Below, piece after piece: positions 28,001-38,142 of a DNA stretch of 64,000 nucleotides. The DNA lies in the NCBI GenBank assembly GCA_013297885.1, contig JAAFIR010000008.1:62001-126000 (forward strand), written 5' to 3'. Both the position numbers and the translations under genes were made by a program. Source of the DNA: Leptospirales bacterium (lineage in GTDB: Bacteria; Spirochaetota; Leptospiria; Leptospirales; Leptospiraceae). The first letter of the stretch is position 1, and the number at the start of each line of letters is the position of its first letter. The notes beneath the pieces are model-generated. The model was not told the origin of the DNA. It was given only the letters and a program-made list of their open reading frames with translations, and searched no databases.

Positions 28001-29017
28001 TTATTCAATTTCTGAAAATAAAATTTTATGTTCTAATCTTGAAACTCCACTGGAATCAATTATTTCAAACTTTAAAAATTTTTCTTTCCAATCAATTTTT
28101 ATTTGCCCAAAGTTTTCTTCAATAATAGGTTCACCTATTCTAAATGGATTAATTTCAGGTTTAATATTTTTAAAAGGTTTGTTTAAGGAACTAGATGTAA
28201 AATCATAAATTGGATAATTTAAATTTTTGTTGTATTTAGAAATCTCTGATAAATGCCTATCTCCTGAAAGTAAAATTACTCTTTTAGAATTTTTGGATTT
28301 AATTAAATTAAAAAATTTTTCTCTTTCATTTGGAAAATTTCCCCATTTTTCAAAAAAATGAGAATCATTTACAACTTGAATACTAGATATAATAATTCTC
28401 AAATCTACTTCTTTTTCTAATTCTTTTTCAAGCCAAGCCCATTGTTCTGCCCCAAGAATTGTAGATTTTTCATCTGTATCTGGGAGATTTTTTTTAATAC
28501 CAAAAAATTTTAAATAACTCCTTTTTAGATCAGAACGAAAATATCTTGTATCAAGTAAAATGATTTGAACACGATTTCCTTTTTCACCAAAATAATAAGA
28601 ATCATAAATTCCATTTCTATTCCAACGTGGAGAATCTTTTTTTTCATCAAAAGCAGATAAAAAAATTTTTTGGGAATTTATTTTGTCTAAATAATCTGCA
28701 CCTGAATCATTTACACCATAGTCATGATCATCCCAAGTATAAAGCATTCTGGTAGTTTTTTTTAAATCTTTATACTCTTTTTTTTCTGTGAGTAAGCTAT
28801 AATAAAATTTTTTTTCATCTGCAATATAAGAATCAAAATAAATATTATCTCCAAGCCAAATAAATACATCTGGTTTTGATTCATTCAAAGGTTTCCAAAA
28901 TTTTTGTGGATTCCATTGCTCTAAACATGAACCAAAAGAAATTTTAGTAATTGTTTTTTTTATTTCTTCAGAATAAATACTTTGAATAAAAATTATTAGA
29001 TAAAAAAAAAATTTCAA
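28001..29017 (-). CDS. PhoD-like metallophosphatase, secreted
   Basis: The 338-residue protein has a signal peptide (MKFFFYLIIFIQSIYSEE) and the PhoD-type metal motifs: ISFGSC, DVFIWLGDNIY, YTWDDHDYGVND, ILLDTRYFR and LLSGDRHLSEIS. It probably hydrolyses phosphodiesters or phosphomonoesters outside the cytoplasm with Ca/Fe or similar metals. It lacks the long N-terminal domain of Bacillus PhoD and fits the shorter type common in Gram-negatives. It overlaps the SDR gene upstream by four bases. Confidence 0.88.
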   Translation of the reverse strand: MKFFFYLIIFIQSIYSEEIKKTITKISFGSCLEQWNPQKFWKPLNESKPDVFIWLGDNIYFDSYIADEKKFYYSLLTEKKEYKDLKKTTRMLYTWDDHDYGVNDSGADYLDKINSQKIFLSAFDEKKDSPRWNRNGIYDSYYFGEKGNRVQIILLDTRYFRSDLKRSYLKFFGIKKNLPDTDEKSTILGAEQWAWLEKELEKEVDLRIIISSIQVVNDSHFFEKWGNFPNEREKFFNLIKSKNSKRVILLSGDRHLSEISKYNKNLNYPIYDFTSSSLNKPFKNIKPEINPFRIGEPIIEENFGQIKIDWKEKFLKFEIIDSSGVSRLEHKILFSEIE

Positions 29018-30042
29018 ATTAATTTATCCTTAATTAATTGTTCATAATGATCTTTTAGTGTATCTTCTATTTTTCTAAATTCCATTTTTAAATCTTTTTT
29101 TGTATAAGAGTTATCATAAATCACTTTAAATCCAACATTACTCTCCACATATTCTCTAGTAAAGCCAATCAATGGAGAAATTAACCACATTAAAAAATAA
29201 GGAACTTTTGAAATTGGAAATAAATATTTTGGATAATATGATTTTAAAATTTTTCCCATTTCAAATAATTCCATCGAATCAGAACATAAAATATGTCTTC
29301 CAGAAGATTTTTCTTCAAATGCTTTAATGTGAGCCATTGCAACATCTCGAACATCCACAACCCCAAAAAAGAATTCAGGTACACCAAGAAAAAAAGTACC
29401 GTTTCCAAGTTGAATCATAGTTTCTACTGAAGTGGAATCTGTTCTTTTAGATAAAGATGGTCCAAGAACAAAAGAAGGATTTAAAACCACCAGTTCCCAA
29501 CTTTTTTGTTTCTCATGAATTTCCCATGCTTCTTTTTCAGCTAAAAGTTTTGAATAGGCATAAGGATTTTTTGTTTCGCTACTTGTAAAATTCCAATATT
29601 CTTCAGTGAATTTATTTTCTTTTGTCAAAACAATATCTTTGTTGTCTGAATGAATTGCTGCTACACTTGAAGTTAAAATTACTTTTTTTACAGAAGGAGT
29701 TTTATTTACAGAATTTAAAACATTTCTTGTTCCCAGTTTAGCAGGATCAATTAGTTCTTTTTTTACATCTTTTAAATTTTTTACAACAAATGGGGATGCA
29801 GTATGAATTACAATTTCAGATTCTTTCATAGCTTCTGAAAAACTATTTTCTTTAAGAAGATCTGCCTCAAAAAATTTTAATTTTCCATTATCTAAATTCT
29901 TTAGATGAACAAATTTTTTTTCATCTTGTAAACTTCTTACAGTTGTGTTCACTTTATAACCTAAATCTAAAAGATATTTTATAATCCAAGATGCGATATA
30001 ACCTGTTCCACCTGTTACTAAAATTGGTTTTTCTTTATTCAT
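29014..30042 (-). CDS. NAD(P)-dependent extended SDR (dihydroflavonol reductase-like)
   Basis: The N-terminal Rossmann motif VTGGTGYIASWIIKYLLDLG, the arginine in NTTVRSLQDEKK that favours NADPH, DIVIHTASPF-like sequence (EIVIHTASPFVV), catalytic serine in LTSSVAAIHSD and the NPYAYSKLLAEKEAWE motif place it among aldehyde/ketone reductases of the dihydroflavonol-4-reductase group. The substrate is unknown. It is 342 residues, full length, and coupled to the PhoD-like gene by overlap. Confidence 0.87.
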   Translation of the reverse strand: MNKEKPILVTGGTGYIASWIIKYLLDLGYKVNTTVRSLQDEKKFVHLKNLDNGKLKFFEADLLKENSFSEAMKESEIVIHTASPFVVKNLKDVKKELIDPAKLGTRNVLNSVNKTPSVKKVILTSSVAAIHSDNKDIVLTKENKFTEEYWNFTSSETKNPYAYSKLLAEKEAWEIHEKQKSWELVVLNPSFVLGPSLSKRTDSTSVETMIQLGNGTFFLGVPEFFFGVVDVRDVAMAHIKAFEEKSSGRHILCSDSMELFEMGKILKSYYPKYLFPISKVPYFLMWLISPLIGFTREYVESNVGFKVIYDNSYTKKDLKMEFRKIEDTLKDHYEQLIKDKLI

Positions 30043-30243
30043 AATTTCTCAGTTTTTCAAAAAATTAAATCTTGTAAAGGAATTTGTTAATTAAAAGAAA
30101 TAGATTTTGGAATAAAAAATTTTTTGAAACTAAATATAAAATTTGATTCTTAGAGAGATTCTTATTCAAATGTATAATTAGCCTCAATGACAAAATCTAA
30201 ATCTATAATAATGAACTATTTAAAAATATCTTAAATAATTTTA

Positions 30244-30376
30244 AGGCGAATTTTTTTCACTTTAATAAAATTATATTATAATTGGTTTTTTAAAAGTGAA
30301 AAAAAACCTGCTTTCAGCTATTGTCAAAAAATTGCATTTGCAATTTTTTGACACCGCTTCAATCAGTTTCGCTAGT
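30244..30376 (+). repeat. Family A structured repeat, copy A7
   Basis: GGCGAA is followed by an outer stem TTTTTTTCACTTTAA / TTAAAAGTGAAAAAAA, the block CCTGCTTTCAGCTA, an inner stem TGTCAAAAAATTGC / GCAATTTTTTGACA with loop ATTT, and the closing block CCGCTTCAATCAGTTTCGCTAG. This is a complete copy. It shares the gap 30043-30582 with a family B copy 50 bases later; no gene is present in the gap. Confidence 0.88.
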
Positions 30377-30425
30377 ATCTAAAAAACTTTCATTTAAGAA
30401 AAATTTTTCCAAAACAAAAGTTAGA

Positions 30426-30538
30426 GATAAAAAAAGTCCGAAGGAGAGCGTAAGCTCCAAGCTTTTTTTAGCTCGACCCATTTAAGAATAAAAAATTAAT
30501 TTTAATTTTTTATTCTTAAATGGGGAACTACCAAACTC
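30426..30538 (+). repeat. Family B hairpin repeat, copy B2
   Basis: GATAAAAAAAGTCCG leads into the hairpin GGAGAGCGTAAGCTCC, then AAGCTTTTTTTAGCTCGACC. A long distal stem pairs CCATTTAAGAATAAAAAATT with AATTTTTTATTCTTAAATGG before GGAACT. Compared with copy B1, the hairpin changes from TGC/GCA to AGC/GCT and the distal stem is unrelated in sequence, but both still pair. Confidence 0.75.
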
Positions 30539-30582
30539 AATAATAAATTATCATTCTTAATATTAAACTTTTCATCAAGTCT

Positions 30583-31599
30583 TTATCCCATTGGATAAGG
30601 AATTAATTTTGAAACTTCATTAATTTTATTTAAAGTTTCTTCGTTTAATTTGACATCATTTGCTTTTAGAGATTCTTCTAATTGTTCAACTGTATTTGCA
30701 CCAATTAAAGTTGATGCCACAAAATCATGTTGTTTGCTCCATGCTACAGACATGGTTGTTAAAGACATATTAATTTCTTTTGCTATTTTTAAAAACTCAG
30801 CAGTTGCTTTTAAAGTTAGATCATTTAAAAAACGATTGGTCATTTTTTTTTGTCTATCGCCTAATTTCAAGTATCTGCTAAATCTTGCATTCTCGGGAGG
30901 TTTTTCTGAATTGTATTTTCCTGATAAAACTCCACCAGCAATTGGAGAGTAGGGGAGAAGACTGATATTTTCTTTTTTACAAATTTCAGCTAGTGAATCT
31001 TCAAATCTTCTATTTAACATGCTAAAATTATTTTGAATAGATTCATATCTCACTAAGCGATTTTTTTCTGATGCCCATAAACTTTTCATTAGACCCCAAG
31101 GAGCTTCGTTAGAACAACCCACATACCTCACTTTTCCACTAGCAACAAGTTCAGATAGTGCATAAAGTGTTTCTTCATAATTCATGTCTGGATCAGGCCA
31201 ATGAGTTTGGTATAGATCAATATAATCTGTTCCAAGTCTTTTTAAACTTCCATCAATTGCTTGAACTATATTATGTCTGTCTAATGCAGTTTTTCCAGAA
31301 CGAACTGGAGGACTAAACCATCCATGTCCTGGTCCACAAACCTTAGTTGCTATGATGACTGAATCTCTGTGTTTTGTTTTTAACCATTTACCGACAATCT
31401 CTTCAGTTTTATTCACATATTTTGCATCAGGAGGAACAGGATAAACTTCAGCTGTGTCATAAAAATCAATTCCTGAATCATATGCTTTGTCCATAATTTT
31501 AAAACTAGTAACTTCATCTGCACTAGAACCAAAAGTCATTGTGCCCATTCCAATTTCAGAAACTACCATTCCAGTTTTACCAAGTCTTCTTTTTTTCAT
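30583..31599 (-). CDS. Aldo/keto reductase
   Basis: An NADPH-dependent oxidoreductase of the AKR superfamily. The 338-residue barrel has the catalytic aspartate and tyrosine in [13 protein letters not shown], the lysine in [23 protein letters not shown], and the cofactor-binding end [17 protein letters not shown]. It is most like the YajO/Tas group of AKRs acting on unknown carbonyls. It lies nine bases downstream of the SpoIIE-type phosphatase gene and may be co-transcribed. Confidence 0.93.
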   Translation of the reverse strand: MKKRRLGKTGMVVSEIGMGTMTFGSSADEVTSFKIMDKAYDSGIDFYDTAEVYPVPPDAKYVNKTEEIVGKWLKTKHRDSVIIATKVCGPGHGWFSPPVRSGKTALDRHNIVQAIDGSLKRLGTDYIDLYQTHWPDPDMNYEETLYALSELVASGKVRYVGCSNEAPWGLMKSLWASEKNRLVRYESIQNNFSMLNRRFEDSLAEICKKENISLLPYSPIAGGVLSGKYNSEKPPENARFSRYLKLGDRQKKMTNRFLNDLTLKATAEFLKIAKEINMSLTTMSVAWSKQHDFVASTLIGANTVEQLEESLKANDVKLNEETLNKINEVSKLIPYPMG

Positions 31600-31607
31600 G
31601 TTTAGTC

Positions 31608-33023
31608 CTATTCAATATCTAAAATTAATAATGTTAAATCGTCATTTATTCTTTCACCATCAGTATAAGAATAAATTTCATCAAATATTTTTTTAATACT
31701 AGAATCACCATCTAAATTTTTTGTACTCTCAAAAATTTGAAAAAGTTTTTCTTCACCAAGTAGTTCAGATTTTGGATTTTTAGCTTCAAGCAATCCATCA
31801 GTATAAAAAATAAATCTATCACCAGAATAATATTCAATTTCAAATTCTTCAATTATAATACTTTGAAATACTCCTAACATGGTTCCTTTTGTTTTTAAAG
31901 TAATTGAATCTAAGTTTTTTCTGATAATAAATGGAGAGAAATGTCCAGCCGAAGCGTATTGAAAAATTCCTTTTGCAACAGTCGAAATTTTTTTTTCTTC
32001 ATGAAAATTTTTAAAAAAACCAAGAAAAGCAGTTAAAAAATTTCCTGCTGAAATTTGAACCATTTGAAGATTTAATCTTTGTAAAATATCTTTAGGATGT
32101 ATATAAAGTCTTGATGCGTTTTCCCAAGAAATTTTTGCCATTGCAGCAATAAACGCAGCAGCAATTCCATGACCTGAAACATCAGCAATCATTACACCAA
32201 TTCTATCTTGTTCAATATCATTTGTTGAAGGAAAAACTTGTGTATCATAAAAATCACCACCAACTGTATCCATAGGTAAATAGCTTGAATAAAATTTAAT
32301 ACCCATATTTGACGGAAATGATTTTGGTAAAAGGTTCTGTTGAATTTTTCTAGCTTTTTTTAAATCTTCATCAATTTGTTTTTGTTTAACAAGTAGTTCA
32401 GACTTTAAAATTTTTTCTTCTTTTAGAATATTATTTAATCTTTCTATAAATATTCCATTCATATAATTTAAAGCTTTAAGTGATTGTTGTTCAATTAAAA
32501 CTTTTGCTTTTTCAACAAAAATTTTATCATTTGATTTTGAAATTGCTTCTATTAATTTACTTTTGTGAGCTTCCTCTTGTAAATTAAAATTCGCTAAATC
32601 AGTTGTTGTTTCAATTAACTTATCAACAAAACGTGAGATAGAATTTTTTAAATTTTCACTTAATGTAAATTCATCAGAAATAAATGATTCTAATCTGTAT
32701 TTATAAGTTAAGATTAAATTTTTTGCTGTGATATTGTTAAAATCACCATCTTTGAAATTTGTGTTATACAATACTTCAAAAAAGGATTCTCCTTTTTCAT
32801 AATCACCAATATTGGATTTAATAAGACTTAATTCTCTATTTAAAAAAAACTCATAACTAAAACCTTCCATCATTATGGTTCCCAAGGTTTGTTTTGGTTT
32901 TTTTAATTCTCTTTCAATTACTCTTGCATATTCAACAGCAATTATGTAAAAAATTTTTTTTCTAATTTCTTTTTCTGAATAATTAAATTCTATATAAGGA
33001 TTTGTTTTTTCTAAAATATTCAT
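31608..33023 (-). CDS. SpoIIE/PP2C-type serine phosphatase, cytoplasmic
   Basis: The last 240 residues are a SpoIIE-type PP2C phosphatase: [16 protein letters not shown] linker, [57 protein letters not shown] and [12 protein letters not shown], with metal-binding aspartates in place. The first 230 residues form a helical region ending in a coiled coil, with no membrane segment or known sensor domain. Such enzymes dephosphorylate anti-anti-sigma factors in partner-switching pathways. It ends one base before the next SpoIIE gene, so two phosphatases with different inputs are made together. Confidence 0.9.
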   Translation of the reverse strand: MNILEKTNPYIEFNYSEKEIRKKIFYIIAVEYARVIERELKKPKQTLGTIMMEGFSYEFFLNRELSLIKSNIGDYEKGESFFEVLYNTNFKDGDFNNITAKNLILTYKYRLESFISDEFTLSENLKNSISRFVDKLIETTTDLANFNLQEEAHKSKLIEAISKSNDKIFVEKAKVLIEQQSLKALNYMNGIFIERLNNILKEEKILKSELLVKQKQIDEDLKKARKIQQNLLPKSFPSNMGIKFYSSYLPMDTVGGDFYDTQVFPSTNDIEQDRIGVMIADVSGHGIAAAFIAAMAKISWENASRLYIHPKDILQRLNLQMVQISAGNFLTAFLGFFKNFHEEKKISTVAKGIFQYASAGHFSPFIIRKNLDSITLKTKGTMLGVFQSIIIEEFEIEYYSGDRFIFYTDGLLEAKNPKSELLGEEKLFQIFESTKNLDGDSSIKKIFDEIYSYTDGERINDDLTLLILDIE

Positions 33024-35042
33024 CTAAATTCTTGATGATTGAAATTCAATTAAAAGTAAAGTAGAATCATCATTTATTTCTTTGTTAGATCTAAAATTTC
33101 TCCAATCGGATTTTATTTTTTCAAGTGCATCTTTGATTTCAAGATTTGAACTGTTTATAAAAGACTCCTCTAATTCTTTCCCAGACCATCTTTTCTCATT
33201 TTGATTAAAAGCATCTATAATTCCATCAGTATAAAGTAATATTCTATCTCCATTTTCAAGTTTATCAGACTTTTCTTCGTAAGTTCCATTTGCATCATCT
33301 AACATTCCTAAAAATAAACCTTTTGTTGTTATTAGTTTTAATTCATTTGTTTTTTTTCGAAATAAAAATGCTGGTCTATGTGCAGCTGAACTATATTGAA
33401 TATTTCCTTTTTGATCAATTATAATAAAAAGTGCTGTGAGGTAATCATGAGAATCCATTATATTTGAAATATTTTTATTAACTTCTTTAAATATTTCTAC
33501 TGGTGAAGAATTTCTTCTACAAGAATCAATAAAACTAATTTTGTACATTGTTGATAATAATGCTGCTGGAATTCCATGTCCTGAAACATCAGCAATTAAA
33601 ATTCCCACTTTATCATTGGGAAGTGGCATTAAGTCATAAAAATCTCCCCCAACTTTCATTAAATATTCATGAAAGCCAACAAAATTTAAAAAAGGAAAAC
33701 TTAAATCTTTATTTGGAAAAATACATTTTTGTAAATCAGAAGCCAAATCAAGTTCAGATTCTATTGTTAAATCTTTAGCTTGTAATAAATTTAGAACTTT
33801 AGATAACTCCTCTGTTCTTTGTTCAACTTTTTCTTCTAAATTTAAATTGAGTACTGCTAATTCTTTTTTCATAGTATTTATTCTATCTGTTAAAGCTAAA
33901 GACAAAAGTAAAATTTCAATTGTGCTACCAATTTGAAGTGAATACATTGTGAAAAAATTCTGTGGTAAAATATTAAAATTTCTAAGAGTAAGAACAATAC
34001 CACCTGTTAAAAAAACAATCCAAGTAATTAGAAAAAATATTGCTGTTCTATCTTTTTTTAGAACAGCACGGACTACAATGGAAATGGAAGTTATCATATA
34101 AACAAAACTTAACATATTTAATGGAACAATCATATATGAATATTCAATAACTAAAACCATTATAATATTTAAAAAACTCATTATTGTTAAAATAAAAATT
34201 GCTTTTTTTTCCCAAATAAATTCTTTTTTCAAGTTTAGTAAATTTTTAAAAAGTATAATTAAAACAAATTGTAAAATAGCTGCAGATAATGGTAAAAATA
34301 ATTTATTCCAGTTTGTATAATTCGGCCAAAACGAAAAAATAATTCCATTGATGGAAAGTTGATAAGCCCCTAATGAAATAATATAAACTAAATAAATTAA
34401 ATAATTTTTATCTCTTAAAGATAAATAAATAAATAAATTATAAAAAAACATGATTAATACAACACCATAATATATTCCAAAAATGAATTCTTCGTTGTGG
34501 TCTTTATTAAAAAATTTCATTTCGTCATAAAAATATACAGGAAAGATGATTGATTCATCAGATTCGATTCTAAAATAAATTATTATTTCTTCATTTGAAG
34601 GAATATTCGGAATTTTAAAAATAAAATTTTTATGTTCATAATTTCTTGAAGTATAAGGAATTAATCTTCCTGATTTATATGAAATAAATAAATCATCTGA
34701 TTCTTCATCACCTGAATTTTTATTACTAAAAATATAAATATCTAAATAATCTAAATGAGGCCAGGGAATTTCCATTAAAGTAGGTTTTGACCGATTTTTA
34801 TTATATACTTTTAATCTAAACCAATAAGCTGACTTGGAATAACCTAAATTTACAACTGAATTATCAATTTGTTTAAATTCAGTGGAGTTAATAATTTGAT
34901 TGATGTTTAATTTTTTTTCTTTATCTTCGAGAATATCTAATTTTGAAGTAACATTATAAAAAGATTTTTTATTTGATAATTTTACTTTTTCATCTGCATA
35001 AGAATTAATTAATAGAAAAAAGAAAAATAAAACTCGAATCAC
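33024..35042 (-). CDS. 7TMR-DISM receptor fused to SpoIIE-type phosphatase
   Basis: The 672-residue protein has a signal peptide and an extracellular beta domain of the 7TMR-DISMED2 type (SAYWFRLKVYNKNRSK, LMEIPWPHLDYLDIYIF). Seven hydrophobic segments follow at about 185-385 (starting FIFGIYYGVVLIMFFYNLF), then a coiled coil (LNLEEKVEQRTEELSKVLNLL). The SpoIIE phosphatase shows [55 protein letters not shown] and NDDSTLLLIEF. It should sense a ligand, perhaps a carbohydrate, and control a partner-switching pathway. It is the first gene of the phosphatase pair. Confidence 0.92.
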   Translation of the reverse strand: MIRVLFFFFLLINSYADEKVKLSNKKSFYNVTSKLDILEDKEKKLNINQIINSTEFKQIDNSVVNLGYSKSAYWFRLKVYNKNRSKPTLMEIPWPHLDYLDIYIFSNKNSGDEESDDLFISYKSGRLIPYTSRNYEHKNFIFKIPNIPSNEEIIIYFRIESDESIIFPVYFYDEMKFFNKDHNEEFIFGIYYGVVLIMFFYNLFIYLSLRDKNYLIYLVYIISLGAYQLSINGIIFSFWPNYTNWNKLFLPLSAAILQFVLIILFKNLLNLKKEFIWEKKAIFILTIMSFLNIIMVLVIEYSYMIVPLNMLSFVYMITSISIVVRAVLKKDRTAIFFLITWIVFLTGGIVLTLRNFNILPQNFFTMYSLQIGSTIEILLLSLALTDRINTMKKELAVLNLNLEEKVEQRTEELSKVLNLLQAKDLTIESELDLASDLQKCIFPNKDLSFPFLNFVGFHEYLMKVGGDFYDLMPLPNDKVGILIADVSGHGIPAALLSTMYKISFIDSCRRNSSPVEIFKEVNKNISNIMDSHDYLTALFIIIDQKGNIQYSSAAHRPAFLFRKKTNELKLITTKGLFLGMLDDANGTYEEKSDKLENGDRILLYTDGIIDAFNQNEKRWSGKELEESFINSSNLEIKDALEKIKSDWRNFRSNKEINDDSTLLLIEFQSSRI

Positions 35043-35096
35043 TTAAACTCCAAATAATAAATTTAAATTAATTGGAATTAATTTATTTACAAGTAA

Positions 35097-35669
35097 TTAA
35101 AATATAAAAGGGATAAATCTTTTTTTATTTTCAAAATGGGATTTATAGTGGGGATTTTGAAATAAAATTGATTCTTCTTTTTTAATCCTAAAAAAAAGTA
35201 TGATTCCATTTAAAATACTGAAAATTACCATAGAAATATAGGCATTTGGAATCATTGAAATAGAAATAATCTCTAAAATCACAACCAAATAGTTTGGGTG
35301 GCGAATAAAACTGTAAATACCAGTTGTTGTAACAGAATCTTCACTCTCTTCATTAAAAATTAACTTTACATTCCAGTTTGACTTTAAAGAAGTTAAAATT
35401 GAATACCTTAAAAATAAGCATATAAAATAAATAATAATAAAAATATAACCATTTGGATTTAAAAATTCCCTTTTTAATAATTCAATTTCCAAAAGAACTG
35501 AAACTAAAAAACTTGAATGCAGAATTACAAATAAGAAAAAATATTTTTCCTCATAAAGTTTAGTTTTTGAATTTTTTAACTTTTCTGTTAAATTTTTTTT
35601 GGAAATCTTAAGTTCTAATAACCTTAAAAAAATTGTTAATAACCAAATTGAATAAAAAAATACCATCAT
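35097..35669 (-). CDS. ICMT-family membrane methyltransferase-like protein
   Basis: This 190-residue protein has about five hydrophobic segments and the C-terminal signature TTGIYSFIRHPNYLVVILEI, typical of isoprenylcysteine carboxyl methyltransferase and related phospholipid methyltransferases that bind S-adenosylmethionine at the RHPxY motif. Bacterial members modify unknown small lipids or quinone-like compounds. It is on its own between the phosphatase and glycan genes. It ends HFENKKRFIPFIF, typical of the family tail. Confidence 0.85.
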   Translation of the reverse strand: MMVFFYSIWLLTIFLRLLELKISKKNLTEKLKNSKTKLYEEKYFFLFVILHSSFLVSVLLEIELLKREFLNPNGYIFIIIYFICLFLRYSILTSLKSNWNVKLIFNEESEDSVTTTGIYSFIRHPNYLVVILEIISISMIPNAYISMVIFSILNGIILFFRIKKEESILFQNPHYKSHFENKKRFIPFIF

Positions 35670-35696
35670 GTTGTTAGATTTTTGGATTAAAATTAT

Positions 35697-36200
35697 TTAG
35701 ATACTAGAAATTAATTCGTTTAAATTTACTTCAATGGAAAGTGATTTATTTATTGATTTAAGTTTTAAAACTAAAAAAGTTTTATTTTTAATTTTTTCAA
35801 TAATACCTTTTTTTCCAATAAATGGTCCAGATTTAATTTCAATTTCATTCCCAACAGAAATTTTTTCTAATTCTTCGACTTTTAATTTATCTGGATACTC
35901 AGTTAAAAAAAGTTTAATTGTTTCTATTTCTTCATCTTTTAAAATTGCAGGTTTACCTTCAAAATGAATAAATTGTAATGCATTATTTCTTTTTAATACA
36001 ACCCTAGATTCATTTTGGTAATCAATATTCACAAAAAGATAAGAAGAAAACAAAGGAGACAAAATTGTTTTTATTCTATCTGACCATTTTTTTTTCTCAG
36101 AAATCAAAGGTAAATATGTTTCAATTTTTAATTCAAATAATTCTTGATTAAGTTTTTTTTCTGATCTGGGTTTAGTATATAAAATATACCAAGATTTCAT
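35697..36200 (-). CDS. NusG-family specialised antiterminator (UpxY/RfaH-like)
   Basis: The 167-residue protein opens with the NGN domain pattern SWYILYTKPRSEKKLNQEL, with SPLFSSYLFVNIDYQN and ALQFIHFEGKPAIL. It ends with a KOW domain (VGNEIEIKSGPFIGKKGIIEKI). It is a NusG paralogue of the kind found at the head of polysaccharide loci, where it stops premature termination in long glycan operons. It lies next to GDP-fucose synthase (one-base overlap of ATG and stop), supporting that role here. Confidence 0.88.
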   Translation of the reverse strand: MKSWYILYTKPRSEKKLNQELFELKIETYLPLISEKKKWSDRIKTILSPLFSSYLFVNIDYQNESRVVLKRNNALQFIHFEGKPAILKDEEIETIKLFLTEYPDKLKVEELEKISVGNEIEIKSGPFIGKKGIIEKIKNKTFLVLKLKSINKSLSIEVNLNELISSI

Positions 36201-37135
36201 TAAAGTCTAACGTTACCTTTTAAAAAATCTTCATAAGAAGTTTTAATGCCATTTTTAAGTGTGGTTTTTGCAACCCAACCTATTGATTTTAATTTTTCAG
36301 TATCCAGAAGCTTTCTTGGGGTTCCGTCTGGTTTGCTTGAATCAAAAATTAGATCTCCGTTAAAACCTATAACTTCTTTAATCGTATTAGCAAGTTCTAA
36401 TATACTAATTTCCTGCCCACTACCAACATTAATTGTATCATTTGATTGATAATTATTCATTAAATAAATACATGCATCAGCAAGATCATCAACAAATAAA
36501 AATTCTCTTAATGGTTTGCCGGTTCCCCAAATTATTACATTCTTAGCATTTGAAATTTTAGCTTCATGAAATCTTCTGAGTAAAGCAGGAAGAACATGAG
36601 AATTCATTGCATTATAATTATCTCCAAGACCATAAAGATTTGTGGGCATTGCAGAAATAAAATTTGTATGATGTTGTTTGTTATAATATTCACACATTTT
36701 GACACCAGCAATTTTAGCTATCGCATAAGCTTCGTTTGTCGGTTCCAATTTTCCTTCCAATAAATATTCTTCTTTAATTGGTTGAGTAGCAAATTTGGGA
36801 TAAATACAAGATGAACCAAGAAACAAAAGTTTTTTTACTCTATGAACATATGATGAATGAATTAAATTATTTTGTATTTGTAGATTATTGTAAATAAATT
36901 CTGCTGGATATGTGTCATTGGCATAAATACCACCAACTTTAGCAGCAGTGATAAAGACGTATTCTGGTTTTTCAAGTTTAAAAAAATTTTCAACATCTGA
37001 TTGTCTTGTTAAATCAAGTTCTCCTGAACTATGACCAACAATGTGTTCGAAGCCTCTTTCTTTTAAAGTTCTTACAATACTTGAACCAACCATCCCATAA
37101 AAACCAGCAACATAAATTTTTGAGTTCTTTTCCAC
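36200..37135 (-). CDS. fcl: GDP-L-fucose synthase
   Basis: This epimerase-reductase converts GDP-4-keto-6-deoxymannose to GDP-L-fucose. The 311 residues have [39 protein letters not shown], the catalytic [18 protein letters not shown] with serine, and [18 protein letters not shown] with the YxxxK pair, and [12 protein letters not shown]. The preceding enzyme of the pathway, GDP-mannose 4,6-dehydratase (gmd), is not in the window. It is encoded with the NusG-like gene, divergent from the glycosyltransferase genes. Confidence 0.94.
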   Translation of the reverse strand: MEKNSKIYVAGFYGMVGSSIVRTLKERGFEHIVGHSSGELDLTRQSDVENFFKLEKPEYVFITAAKVGGIYANDTYPAEFIYNNLQIQNNLIHSSYVHRVKKLLFLGSSCIYPKFATQPIKEEYLLEGKLEPTNEAYAIAKIAGVKMCEYYNKQHHTNFISAMPTNLYGLGDNYNAMNSHVLPALLRRFHEAKISNAKNVIIWGTGKPLREFLFVDDLADACIYLMNNYQSNDTINVGSGQEISILELANTIKEVIGFNGDLIFDSSKPDGTPRKLLDTEKLKSIGWVAKTTLKNGIKTSYEDFLKGNVRL

Positions 37136-37248
37136 AAGTAGATGTTTTTTTTAAAAGATGTTCAGTCAATTTTTTTTTGTTCAATAGATGAACAAGAAAA
37201 TAGTTTATTTTAAGATTCTGACTTGATTCAAAAAATTATAAAAAAAAA

Positions 37249-38139
37249 ATGTTTGAGATGAGTTCAAATGAATCCAAAAGAGTTTTTTTTAGTATTATAA
37301 CGATAAATAAAAATAATTTATTTGGTTTAAAAAACACCCATTTATCTTTAAAAAAACAATCTTTTAAAAACTATGAACATATTATTATTGATTCAAATTC
37401 AGATGATGGTTCAAAAGAATATATATTAGAGAACTCATTAGATTTTACAAAATACAGAATAGAAAATGATAAAAGTATTTATGATGGAATGAATAAAGGA
37501 ATTCATTTAGCTGAAGGAAATTATATTTTGTTTCTAAATTCTGGAGATATTTTTTATGAAGAAAAAAGTTTAAAAAATTTATTCAACGAAATAAAAAAAG
37601 ATAAAATTGAAAAAGATTTATATTATACAAATGTTTATTTAGAAAATAAAGGTTTTTTATCAAAGAAAAAATACCAATCTAAATTAACCCCTTTTTATTT
37701 AAGTAATGAAATCATTAATCATCAATCTCAATTAATAAAAACTAAGATTTTAAAAAAAAATTTATTTAATTTGAATTATAAATTAGCAGGTGATTATGAA
37801 TTATTTTTAAGATTAATCTTTCAAAAAAAAAAGTCCTATAAACATATTCCAATAGAAATCACAATTTATAATTTAAACGGTTTAACTTCTGAAAATGAAG
37901 GAATAAAAAAATACTTAACTGAGCATTCAGAAATTAGAAAATTTTTTTTTCCAGAAGAAATTGAAAGAATAGAAAGTTTAATTTTTTTTCAAAATTCAGT
38001 TGAAAAAATTAATCCTTCCAAATCAGAATTTTATATACATCTCATTTTTGAAAAATTAAAAATCTTTTTTATTAAATTTCCTTTTTGGGATAAGTTATTT
38101 TTTAAATTCTTGAAATTATTATTAACTTTAAAAAAATAA
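37249..38139 (+). CDS. Family 2 glycosyltransferase
   Basis: The GT-A opening FFSIITINKNNLFGLKNTHL, the YEHIIIDSNSDDGSKEYI motif, DKSIYDGMNKGIHLAEGNYI and FLNSGDIFYEE, plus LAGDYELFLRLIFQKKK, identify a GT2 enzyme like those adding sugars to O-antigen units. The second residue pair could also start at ATG 37258 (MSSNESKR). It is the first gene of a plus-strand run of five glycan genes separated by a few bases each. Confidence 0.88.
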   Translation: MFEMSSNESKRVFFSIITINKNNLFGLKNTHLSLKKQSFKNYEHIIIDSNSDDGSKEYILENSLDFTKYRIENDKSIYDGMNKGIHLAEGNYILFLNSGDIFYEEKSLKNLFNEIKKDKIEKDLYYTNVYLENKGFLSKKKYQSKLTPFYLSNEIINHQSQLIKTKILKKNLFNLNYKLAGDYELFLRLIFQKKKSYKHIPIEITIYNLNGLTSENEGIKKYLTEHSEIRKFFFPEEIERIESLIFFQNSVEKINPSKSEFYIHLIFEKLKIFFIKFPFWDKLFFKFLKLLLTLKK

Positions 38140-38142
38140 ATT

